Positions 38,355 through 45,613 of a DNA stretch of 64,000 bases are shown piece after piece (position 1 is the first letter of the stretch; every line of letters begins with the position of its first letter). Source of the stretch: Mycolicibacterium aichiense (lineage in GTDB: Bacteria > Actinomycetota > Actinomycetes > Mycobacteriales > Mycobacteriaceae). Made by a program: the position numbers and the translations under genes. The stretch lies in contig NZ_AP022561.1 of the NCBI RefSeq assembly GCF_010726245.1, positions 1-64,000 on the forward strand, read 5' to 3'. The notes beneath the pieces were generated by a model. That model saw only the letters and a list, made by a program, of their open reading frames with translations, was not told the DNA's origin and did not search any database.

Positions 38355-39701
38355 ATGCCGTCTCTGCTGACCATTGCCTACCACTTCTTCCTGCAGATCG
38401 CGGTCATCCTGCTGACCTACCGGCTGCTGTGGCCGCTGTTCCGCAGGCTGGCCCAGGTGCAGGTCGTCGCCATCATGGTCGCCGGCTTCCTGCTCGGGCC
38501 CTCGGTTCTGGGCTGGGTCTGGCCGGCCGCGCAGCAGTGGCTCTTTCCCGCCAAGCTGACGATCGGTGCCGACACGATCGTGCACCCCAACCTGACGGTC
38601 ATCTATGTCGTCGGCCAGCTCGGTCTCGTGCTGTACATGTTCCTCGTAGGGGCGTCGTTCCAGCTGAGCATCCTGGGAGCCCACTCCCGGCAGGCAGGCG
38701 CCACCGCCGCCACCGGCATCGGGATACCGCTGATTCTCGGGGGTGTCCTGGGCTGGGTGATGGTGAGCCTCGGCGGTTACTTCACCGACAAGGTGGCGCA
38801 CTGGCAGGGTGGCCTTTTCGTGGCGGCTGCGGTGGCCATCACCGCATTCCCGATGCTGGCGTGGATCGTCTACGACTCCGGACTGCTCAAGACCCGGCTG
38901 GGAACGATGGCGTTGTCCTGTGCCGCAATCGACGACGCGTGCTCCTGGGTACTGCTGGCGACGGTGGTCGCGACTGCGAAAGGTCATGTGTCCGGCGCGA
39001 TTCTGGCCATCGGCGGCGGAATCGCATACCTGCTGGTGATGATCTACGTCGGCCGGCCGCTGCTGCGCCGGCTGGAGACCTGGACACCGCCACGTGCCGA
39101 CGTCGAACGCACCGGTGGGCTACCGATCGCGCATACCAGCATCGTGCTCCTCGTCGTACTCACCGCGAGCTGGTTCACCGATCTGGTCGGAATCTATTCC
39201 GTCTTCGGCGCTTTCGTGGCGGGCGTGGTGATGCCCCGCGGCGCGTTTCTGGATGCGATCCGCGAGCGGTTCGAGCCGCTGGTGGCCTACCTGCTGCTTC
39301 CGGCGTTCTTCATCTATTCGGGACTCAACACTCAACTGACGCTGATCTTCGACTCGTCGACGCTGCTGATGGCCGGCATCGTCCTGGTCGTGTCCTTCGC
39401 CGCGAAGTTCGGTGCCGTCGGTCTGGCCGCACGCTGGCAGGGCATGAGCTGGTACGAGGCGGGCTCGATGGGAGCCCTGGCCAATGCCCGCGGTCTAATG
39501 GAGCTCATCCTGCTGAACATCGGTCTGGAAGCGGGACTGATCTCCGGCAAGCTCTACACGATTCTGGCGGTCATGACGATCATCACCACGTTCGTCGCCA
39601 CACCGTTGCAGCGACTGTTCGAGCGCCGCCTGGCCAGGACGGGCGCGAAGTTCGGCCCGGAGGGGGAGGAACCCTTCGGTCAGGAGCCCGCCGCCGCGTG
39701 A
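38355..39701 (+). CDS. CPA2-family cation/proton antiporter
   Basis: 448 residues with about twelve membrane segments, Kef/NapA-type. The extended ion-binding region has TAFPMLAWIVYDSGL and SCAAIDDACSWVLLA with adjacent Asp residues, the usual CPA2 site. MVAGFLLGPSVLGWVWP and GAFVAGVVMPRGAFLD are further family blocks. No TrkA-N or universal-stress regulatory domain is present. It begins five bases after the permease stop, so it belongs to the polyketide operon. Some antibiotic clusters in actinobacteria carry such antiporters for export or pH balance; its role here is inferred. Confidence 0.88.
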   Translation: MPSLLTIAYHFFLQIAVILLTYRLLWPLFRRLAQVQVVAIMVAGFLLGPSVLGWVWPAAQQWLFPAKLTIGADTIVHPNLTVIYVVGQLGLVLYMFLVGASFQLSILGAHSRQAGATAATGIGIPLILGGVLGWVMVSLGGYFTDKVAHWQGGLFVAAAVAITAFPMLAWIVYDSGLLKTRLGTMALSCAAIDDACSWVLLATVVATAKGHVSGAILAIGGGIAYLLVMIYVGRPLLRRLETWTPPRADVERTGGLPIAHTSIVLLVVLTASWFTDLVGIYSVFGAFVAGVVMPRGAFLDAIRERFEPLVAYLLLPAFFIYSGLNTQLTLIFDSSTLLMAGIVLVVSFAAKFGAVGLAARWQGMSWYEAGSMGALANARGLMELILLNIGLEAGLISGKLYTILAVMTIITTFVATPLQRLFERRLARTGAKFGPEGEEPFGQEPAAA

Positions 39702-39840
39702 CAGGCGCTCTCGGCCGCGAGCAGTTCGGCCGGCGAGGTTCGTCTGCTCGACGCTGTCCCGTCCGGCCCCGCGATCGAGCCGGTCGACGGCGCCGGCGTC
39801 CTGGATCGCAAACTGCGCCACCTCGGCCGCACGCCTCCGT

Positions 39841-41424
39841 TCAAAAGCCGCGAAGCTTGCGCAGCCAGGCACCCAGAGGCGAGTGGCGTAGCGGCCACGT
39901 CGCGACCGACCCGACGAGCCGCAAGGCACTCTCCGGAAGGGACTGCGGCACTCTGACGGGATCCATGAGGTCGTTCTCCGCAAAGGGGCTCGCGTCGGCG
40001 GCCACCATCGTGTCGGTGAGCGCCCGAAGCGATCGCCCGGTGCCCCGCAGCGCCTCGACAGTTGCCAAAAAGGAACCGCGGCGGCCCATCTCGTCGCGGA
40101 ACGTATCGATCGACACACCGAGGTGCTCGGCTACGAGCGTATTGCGCACGCGAAGGATCTCTTGCTCGACCGCCCCGGAATTCTCGTGCGCGGGCAGGGA
40201 TTCGATCGCGATATCGCATTCGCTGTCGAACCCCAACGATCTGTTGTTGAAGTTCGACGAGCCGATGCGAAGCAACCGACCGTCGATCACCAGGACCTTG
40301 GAGTGCACGTAGACCGACACCCCCCGGCCTGCCACCGGCCAGTACACACCGAGCCGACCATGCACGTCCGCCTTCTTGAGCATCCGGAAGAGCCGTTCAC
40401 GGGCACTGTCCATCGATTCTTGTTCCAACCGGCTTTCTGAGCTGCGCGGCAGGATCATCACGACTTCGGGACCGTCGGGCTCACGCAGTCGGGCCGCGAT
40501 CGCACCGGCGATACTGCGCGACGCGAAGTACTGGTTCTCCAGGTAGATGACGTCGCGGGCGGCGGCGATCGCCGCGAGATCGAGGGCCTCGACTTCTCGG
40601 ACCTCGCTGCGGCCGGGCAGCCTGGGAAGCGTGCGTGCCACCCCGACCTCGACGTTGCGCAGACCCGGGATGAGCCCATCGGGCCACGCCTCGGGCGGGG
40701 GACTGAGCGGCGACAACACGCGTCCGGTTGCCGCCTCCCACCGGTCCCGGGCCTGTTCGGCAAGTACACCCGCTGCAGCACCGTCCATCGCGGCCATCAC
40801 CTCGTGGCGGGGGCCGTAGGCGCCGCCGAGGCCGGTCCGGCGGCGGTCGGCGGGGAGGTGCTCGGAGGTATCCCAGCGCCCGAGCGTCAGATCCAGACCA
40901 CCGCAGAACGCCACTGCGTCATCGATGACCACGATCTTCTGATGGTGCACCGCGCCGGTGGGATGCGCGCCGTCGACAGCGAAATGTAAACGCGCCGAGG
41001 TGAACTGATTGAGAACGCTCACCGGGGTGACACCGAACCAGAACCCGTCGAACGCAGGTAGCAGGCGAAGGTTGGACTTGAGCAGATATACGTTGAGTCC
41101 GCGCCGCCGGCCCAGCAACCAGTGCAGGAATGGGCCGAGGTGGTTGGGCCCGTCCAGGGTCTTCTCGCCGCGCTCGAAAGCGGTTCGGTAGTCGAGGTCC
41201 CAGCCGACGACAACGATCCGGTGTCGGGCACGCAACAAGGCATCCTTGAGGTGCCGGAGGTAGTCCGCGCCGTCGATGATGGCGGCAAACCGATCCGCTT
41301 CCGCCGACTGCCAACACGTGTCGCCGGGCACCAGCAGCGAATTCTCACCCGCTGATTCGTCGCCGCCCACGGACCACTCCTGTTCTGGGGATGCGCGACG
41401 TACATCAGCGCGCGTCTTGTCCAA
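39841..41424 (-). CDS. Phospholipase D-family protein (cardiolipin synthase-like)
   Basis: 527 residues with two HKD catalytic motifs: His161-Lys163-Asp168 in HHQKIVVIDD and His374-Lys376-Asp381 in HSKVLVIDG followed by GSSNFNNRS. No signal peptide or membrane segments are obvious, unlike typical cardiolipin synthases, so a soluble transphosphatidylase or phosphodiesterase role is equally possible. The domain order and spacing match the phospholipase D family of actinobacteria. It is convergent with the antiporter; 139 bases between the two stops contain nothing I recognise. Confidence 0.85.
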   Translation of the reverse strand: MDKTRADVRRASPEQEWSVGGDESAGENSLLVPGDTCWQSAEADRFAAIIDGADYLRHLKDALLRARHRIVVVGWDLDYRTAFERGEKTLDGPNHLGPFLHWLLGRRRGLNVYLLKSNLRLLPAFDGFWFGVTPVSVLNQFTSARLHFAVDGAHPTGAVHHQKIVVIDDAVAFCGGLDLTLGRWDTSEHLPADRRRTGLGGAYGPRHEVMAAMDGAAAGVLAEQARDRWEAATGRVLSPLSPPPEAWPDGLIPGLRNVEVGVARTLPRLPGRSEVREVEALDLAAIAAARDVIYLENQYFASRSIAGAIAARLREPDGPEVVMILPRSSESRLEQESMDSARERLFRMLKKADVHGRLGVYWPVAGRGVSVYVHSKVLVIDGRLLRIGSSNFNNRSLGFDSECDIAIESLPAHENSGAVEQEILRVRNTLVAEHLGVSIDTFRDEMGRRGSFLATVEALRGTGRSLRALTDTMVAADASPFAENDLMDPVRVPQSLPESALRLVGSVATWPLRHSPLGAWLRKLRGF

Positions 41425-41628
41425 TCTTTCCCTATTCCCACGCCGTCGGGACCGCTCGTAAGAAACTTGTCATGGCGGCGTGTGTCGATGGTGATGAGCG
41501 TCTCCAGATCTCGTATTGCCCCTCGTCATAGCGAATCCGGCCGCAGCGCAGACCATTTCGATCGGCTCGATTAGGTGACCCAAGTCAACGAATCGGATAG
41601 GCTGACCATTACGACCCCGATCTCGGGT

Positions 41629-41673
41629 GTTGGCGGACGAGGGAGCAGTACCCGCCAAGGACAAGACTGACTC
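41629..41673 (+). promoter_or_regulatory. Guanidine-III (ykkC-III) riboswitch
   Basis: The leader contains GGACGAGG, GTACCCG and AGGACAAGAC in the order and spacing of the guanidine-III pseudoknot class. Helix P1 pairs TTGGCGG (41630-41636) with CCGCCAA (41652-41658). Helix P2 of the pseudoknot pairs GAG-CAGT (41643-41649) with ACTG-A-CTC (41666-41673), with one bulged A. The Shine-Dalgarno AGGAGGAG (41676-41683) starts three bases after P2, so guanidinium binding should free it and switch translation on. The downstream genes encode SMR exporters, as for known examples. Confidence 0.9.
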
Positions 41674-41690
41674 GCAGGAGGAGTCTCGTC

Positions 41691-42005
41691 ATGGCATGGG
41701 TGATTCTGGTGCTCTCCGGAATTCTTGAGGCCGTCTGGGCGGTAGCGCTGGGGGAGTCAGGCGGTTTGCGCCGCCGGGTACCGACCGTGGTGTTCGTCGT
41801 CGCGCTCATCGCCAGCATGATCGGCCTGGCGCTGGCGATGGGCACCGTGCCGACCGGTACCGCATATGCGGTCTGGGTCGGCATCGGCGCGTCCCTCACA
41901 GTGCTCTGCGCGATGGTCCGGCGTCAGGAGGCCGCCACCGCGGGACGGCTGGCGATGCTGGCGCTGCTCATCGGTTCGGTGATCGGGCTCAAGGTGGTGA
42001 GCTAG
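41691..42005 (+). CDS. SMR guanidinium exporter subunit (Gdx/SugE-like)
   Basis: 104 residues, four membrane segments. The conserved active Glu is in LSGILEAVWAVALG near residue 13, and SASMIGLALAMGTVPTGTAYAV-like sequence (here ASMIGLALAMGTVPTGTAY) is the SMR signature. The lead-in AWVxLxxxGxxEAxWA and the pairing with a second SMR gene two bases downstream suggest a heterodimer. A guanidine-III riboswitch precedes it, which identifies guanidinium ion as the exported substrate rather than drugs. Confidence 0.92.
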   Translation: MAWVILVLSGILEAVWAVALGESGGLRRRVPTVVFVVALIASMIGLALAMGTVPTGTAYAVWVGIGASLTVLCAMVRRQEAATAGRLAMLALLIGSVIGLKVVS

Positions 42006-42007
42006 TC

Positions 42008-42400
42008 ATGGCGTGGATGGTTCTGATCGGCAGCGCCGTTCTCGAGGCGGTCTGGGCGACGGCGCTCGGCGCGAGCGACAACCTGACCGATCCGCGAGCC
42101 GTGGCGGTATTCGTGGTCGCGCTCGTATTGAGCATGCTCGGCCTGGCGTGGGCGACGAAATCCATTGCGATCGGTACTGCCTATGCGATCTGGACCGGCC
42201 TGGGAGCTGCGCTGACGGTCGGTTTCGCGATAGTCACCGGCGACGAGACGGTGACGATCGCCAAGGGGGTGTGCCTCGCGGGCATCATCGTGGCGGTCGT
42301 CGGGCTCAAGGTCCTGCCCGGACACTCTGGCACCGGTCGCGGTTTGGTAGGTGTGACGCGTCCCACAGCCGGGGTACACCGCCGCCATGACCAACACTGA
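42008..42400 (+). CDS. Second SMR guanidinium exporter subunit
   Basis: 130 residues, four membrane segments followed by a hydrophilic tail. The active Glu is in GSAVLEAVWATALG, and SMLGLAWATKSIAIGTAYAI is the family signature. The SMR core ends near LKVLPGH (residue 104); the last 25 residues (STGRGLVG-like, basic, ending HRRHDQH) are unusual for SMR and overlap the next gene by 14 bases, so they may be read-through past the natural end rather than functional. It probably forms an antiparallel heterodimer with the upstream subunit. Confidence 0.88.
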   Translation: MAWMVLIGSAVLEAVWATALGASDNLTDPRAVAVFVVALVLSMLGLAWATKSIAIGTAYAIWTGLGAALTVGFAIVTGDETVTIAKGVCLAGIIVAVVGLKVLPGHSGTGRGLVGVTRPTAGVHRRHDQH

Positions 42401-43325
42401 TTCGCGCCCGCCCGCCGTCCGCCGTCAAGCGCAACGGCACGCTGACGAGGCCCGACGCACGATGGCGCACCGGCGCGCGGAGAGTGCCGACGGCGGCGTC
42501 AGCGGCTGGCTCAACCAGCGCACCGGGCAGTGGGATCTGGATGGGCAGGACGAAACGACGATGCAGCGCCAGAAGTACCTGTGGAACTTCTTGGTGGATC
42601 ACTGGTTCCGGATGGAATTCGACGGCTGGGACAACTTGCCCGACCCACCCGTGTTGCTGGTCGGAATCCACTCGGGTGCCCCGTTCGTCTGGGATGCCTG
42701 GACGGTCGGGGTGCAGTGGTGGCGCCGGTTCGGCCAAGAGCGCACCCTGCACGGCACAGCACACGATGCGCTGATGGCCATGCCGGTGATCGGCCGTTAC
42801 TTCCGGGCGATGGGGGTGCTGCCTGCCGCACCCGATTCGATGGCCACGGCGCTGGCCGAGGGCCACGATGTGGCGGTCTGGCCCGGCGGCGAGGTGGACT
42901 CGCTGCGGCCGTGGAGCGAGCGCGACGTCGCGAACCTGGCGGGCCGCACCGGATTCGTGCGGATGGCGATCAAGGCGGGTGTCCCGATCGTGCCGATCGC
43001 GACCGTCGGTGGAGCCGATGCGATGCCGGTGCTCATCCGCGGCGACGGGCTCTCGCGGGCGCTGCGGCTGGACAAGCTGTTGCGGCTCAAGGTCTTTCCG
43101 CTCGCCGTGTCGTTACCGTGGGGCATCGCGCCGGCCGCGCTGCCGCAGCTTCCGCTGCCGGCGAAGATCCGCACCAGGTTGATGCCGGCGGTGGAGGTCG
43201 ACCACGATCCGTCCCGAGCCGAAGACGACGACTACGTCGAGCAGAAGTACCGGGAGGTGCAGGACAGCATCCAGAGCGGGATGGACGCACTGGCGCGGAA
43301 GCGGGCACTGCCGCTCTTCGGCTGA
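42387..43325 (+). CDS. Lysophospholipid acyltransferase-like protein
   Basis: 312 residues, with PlsC-family features. The catalytic block is GIHSGAPFVWDAW, with the His and downstream Asp of the acyltransferase motif. VLPAAPDSMATALAEGHDVA and VWPGGEVDSLRPWSER match the second motif, and IKAGVPIVPIATVGGADA the third. A charged N-terminus (RRQAQRHADEARR) precedes the core. It probably transfers an acyl chain to a lysophospholipid or glycolipid at the membrane. It overlaps the SMR gene by 14 bases and ends four bases from the convergent hydrolase stop. Confidence 0.82.
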   Translation: MTNTDSRPPAVRRQAQRHADEARRTMAHRRAESADGGVSGWLNQRTGQWDLDGQDETTMQRQKYLWNFLVDHWFRMEFDGWDNLPDPPVLLVGIHSGAPFVWDAWTVGVQWWRRFGQERTLHGTAHDALMAMPVIGRYFRAMGVLPAAPDSMATALAEGHDVAVWPGGEVDSLRPWSERDVANLAGRTGFVRMAIKAGVPIVPIATVGGADAMPVLIRGDGLSRALRLDKLLRLKVFPLAVSLPWGIAPAALPQLPLPAKIRTRLMPAVEVDHDPSRAEDDDYVEQKYREVQDSIQSGMDALARKRALPLFG

Positions 43326-43329
43326 CCGC

Positions 43330-44010
43330 TCAAGCGAACGCGATCGCGGCGATGCGTTCGGCGACCATGTCGACAACTGCCTGGGTCGCCGGATCGTCGG
43401 CCGGCTCGTAGCGGTCGAGGCTGCCGTCATACCGTGCGCCGGCTATCGAGCCGTGGTCGGCGTCGAGTTCGACGACATCGACCGGCCAACCAAGGGCCCG
43501 CAAATCCGTCGCGAACTGGACGGCGACCGAGGGCGGAACGACGGCATCGGCGGTTCCGGAGATCAGCGTGAACGGGGTGCGTGAGCCGTCGTCGGCGATC
43601 CTTTCCAGGACCGGTCGGCCGGAAATGGGGTCATTGACCATGAACGCGCCGGCGAGGCAGATTGCCTGCGCCACTGACACCGTGGACCCCGCTGCGCGCA
43701 GGGTCAGACCCGCTGCGGCGGCGCCGCCCAACGACCAGCCGATGACGATCAGCGCGGCGCCCCCGCCACGCGAGCGCGCGAAGTCGAACGAGTTCAACAG
43801 GTCCGCGCGCCCGCCATCGTCGGCGTGGGAGTCCCAGTCCGGGGCCACGACGCAGATCCCCAGCTCGGCGAGTGCTTCAGCCAGAAGACGAACCGCGGCG
43901 CGGGAGTCGGTTTGGGTACCGTGCCACAGCAGCGCGACCGGGTCCTCGGCGTCGCCGTAGACATCTGCCCAACGACCGGGGGCGTACTCGACCTCGTCGC
44001 GTCGATTCAT
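43330..44010 (-). CDS. Alpha/beta hydrolase (dienelactone hydrolase-like)
   Basis: 226 residues from ATG 44010, chosen because it overlaps the upstream stop (ATGA); ATG 44049 is an alternative. Features are LLWHGTQTDS as the oxyanion region, the nucleophile elbow GWSLGGAAAAG, LISGTADAVVPP with the acid residue, and the His in DADHGSIAG. The short cap-less form fits small carboxylesterases or dienelactone hydrolases. Substrate unknown. It is the third gene of an operon with a small unknown protein and a hemerythrin-domain protein. Confidence 0.75.
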   Translation of the reverse strand: MNRRDEVEYAPGRWADVYGDAEDPVALLWHGTQTDSRAAVRLLAEALAELGICVVAPDWDSHADDGGRADLLNSFDFARSRGGGAALIVIGWSLGGAAAAGLTLRAAGSTVSVAQAICLAGAFMVNDPISGRPVLERIADDGSRTPFTLISGTADAVVPPSVAVQFATDLRALGWPVDVVELDADHGSIAGARYDGSLDRYEPADDPATQAVVDMVAERIAAIAFA

Positions 44011-44255
44011 TCCGACGAATGCGGGGTCGGACTTTGCGAGGACTCCCACTTGGAATCCAACGATCGCTTGACCTGTGAGTCGGCGGAGAATTCGTGTTCG
44101 AACGTCTCGCCGTCATCGTCTTCGAATGTGATCAGAAAACCCGTGTCCGTGGTCTGCGTATGGACCACCTTGTATTCCCGTTCACCAGAACCTTGATCGA
44201 GCGCGACGAGGTCGCCCGGCGCGACGGCATCGATGCGTCCGTACGAGTCGGTCAT
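44007..44255 (-). CDS. Small conserved acidic protein
   Basis: 82 residues: MTDSYGRIDAVAPGDLVALD, then beta-strand-like VHTQTTDTGFLITFEDDDGE and an acidic, serine-rich tail. No signal peptide, membrane segment or known motif is visible; it may be a small beta-barrel. It overlaps its neighbours by four bases on both sides, so it is translated together with the hemerythrin protein and the hydrolase. I do not recognise the family. Confidence 0.6.
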   Translation of the reverse strand: MTDSYGRIDAVAPGDLVALDQGSGEREYKVVHTQTTDTGFLITFEDDDGETFEHEFSADSQVKRSLDSKWESSQSPTPHSSE

Positions 44256-44776
44256 GAGTGCTCCTCGATGTAGGCGTCGGCATCCTTGTCACGAGTGTCG
44301 ATCCCGTCGATCGACTCCCGTTCGGCGTAGAACTGCAGCCACTTCATACCCAGCTCGTGGCGCAGCTCCAAGGTCGCACTCTTGATGAAGTCCGGCATGG
44401 CCTCGCGCTCTTCCTCGTCGAGGTGCTCGCCGTTCTCCTTGCGCGCTGTGAACACGGCCTCAAACCACACCTTTGTGCCTGGCTTGTGCTTGCGTGATTC
44501 GCGTACCGCATCGCGGATCGCGTTGTGGTCGGTGATCGCGTCCTCGGTCTCGTCCTGCGGGTCACCCTCCGGATTGCCGGGATCGTCATCGCCGCCGTGC
44601 TTGAGCAAGGCCGGATAGAACACTGTCTCCTCGGCGTCGGCATGCGCGTCGAGACGGTCACTGAGGGTCTTCCAGATCGCGGCCAGCTCGTCGTCGGACT
44701 TGGCGTCGTCGAGCCGGAAGAATTGTCGCCTCAACCAGTCGTGATCGGCGTAGACGAGATCGATGATGTCGGCCAT
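44252..44776 (-). CDS. Hemerythrin HHE-domain protein
   Basis: 174 residues. The iron-binding histidines and carboxylates of the HHE fold are spread through VYADHDWLRRQFFRL, LDAHADAEETVFYPALLKHG, ITDHNAIRDAV and GEHLDEEEREAMPDF. This arrangement matches bacterial hemerythrin-like proteins that bind oxygen or nitric oxide or act in oxidative stress; several mycobacterial members are linked to hydrogen-peroxide or erythromycin response. It is first in a three-gene coupled unit. Confidence 0.85.
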   Translation of the reverse strand: MADIIDLVYADHDWLRRQFFRLDDAKSDDELAAIWKTLSDRLDAHADAEETVFYPALLKHGGDDDPGNPEGDPQDETEDAITDHNAIRDAVRESRKHKPGTKVWFEAVFTARKENGEHLDEEEREAMPDFIKSATLELRHELGMKWLQFYAERESIDGIDTRDKDADAYIEEHS

Positions 44777-44839
44777 GGGCCAGAGTTGCCCCGCTTTCCT
44801 GCGGTCGAAACTCCCGCGAGCAGGACTATGGCGCGGCTG

Positions 44840-45613
44840 CTACCCGCCCGCGCCGGCGGTGGCGACCTTGCGGGTCAGGTAGTCGATCTGAATGTGGATG
44901 GCGTACAGCACCATTGCGGGCAGCACGATGAACGGGATGTTCTCGCCGATGAACTTGAACCACAGCCCGAACGCGCCTTGCCCGATATCCGCGAAGCCGG
45001 CGCCCACCTCGGAGATGAAGTAGACGGCGGTGCTGCTCATCAGCACCGCGATACCCGCGAAGGCCACCCACAGGCACCGGATCCGTTGTTCGACGGGGAG
45101 TGACTGCCGGACCAGCCGGGACCACATGGTGATCACGACGACGCCGGTGATCACGCCGACCACTTCGAGGGCGAAGGTCCACGGGTTGCCGCTGGCATAG
45201 CGGGTGTCGGCGAGGCCGTACTGCCACCACAGCCACTTGATGCCCGGATCATTCGTGGGAGTCCACCACCCCAGCGGATGGCCGATGAGGAACACCAACT
45301 CGTAGCAGATCTGACTGAACGCTGTGTAGGGCAAGTAGAACAGCGTGAGTTCGGCGGCCTTCTCCTCGCGCAGGCGAACCTCGCCCGGCGCATCCCAGAG
45401 CAGCACGAGGGGAATCAGGATCGCGGGAATGCCGAACAGGAGATTGGCGACGACGTCGGAGGTGAAGTTCGGTTCGATCAACCCGGTCCCGACGCCGATC
45501 GTCATCCCCACGAAGACCAGGCCGGTGAACAGGGCGGCGGCCACGTACATCCGGACCCGGTGCGGCGCCCACGGGCTGACGAGGTTCGGCTCGCGCTCAA
45601 CAACATCGGTCAT
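44840..45613 (-). CDS. Integral membrane protein coupled to the molybdoenzyme
   Basis: 257 residues with about seven hydrophobic segments, for example VAAALFTGLVFVGMTIGVG, VANLLFGIPAILIPLVLLW, CYELVFLIGHPLGWW, FALEVVGVITGVVVITMW and NIPFIVLPAMVLYAIHIQI. ICYELVFLIGHPLGWW and the following Trp-rich loop vaguely recall EXPERA/emopamil-binding proteins, but I am not certain. Its start overlaps the molybdopterin oxidoreductase stop by four bases, so it is probably its membrane partner or handles the same substrate. No heme-ligand pattern typical of cytochrome b subunits stands out. Confidence 0.65.
   Translation of the reverse strand: MTDVVEREPNLVSPWAPHRVRMYVAAALFTGLVFVGMTIGVGTGLIEPNFTSDVVANLLFGIPAILIPLVLLWDAPGEVRLREEKAAELTLFYLPYTAFSQICYELVFLIGHPLGWWTPTNDPGIKWLWWQYGLADTRYASGNPWTFALEVVGVITGVVVITMWSRLVRQSLPVEQRIRCLWVAFAGIAVLMSSTAVYFISEVGAGFADIGQGAFGLWFKFIGENIPFIVLPAMVLYAIHIQIDYLTRKVATAGAGG

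Noticed and set aside
41461..41628. Guanidine-I or mini-ykkC riboswitch
   Set aside because: The consensus elements of those classes are absent; the match is to class III immediately downstream.
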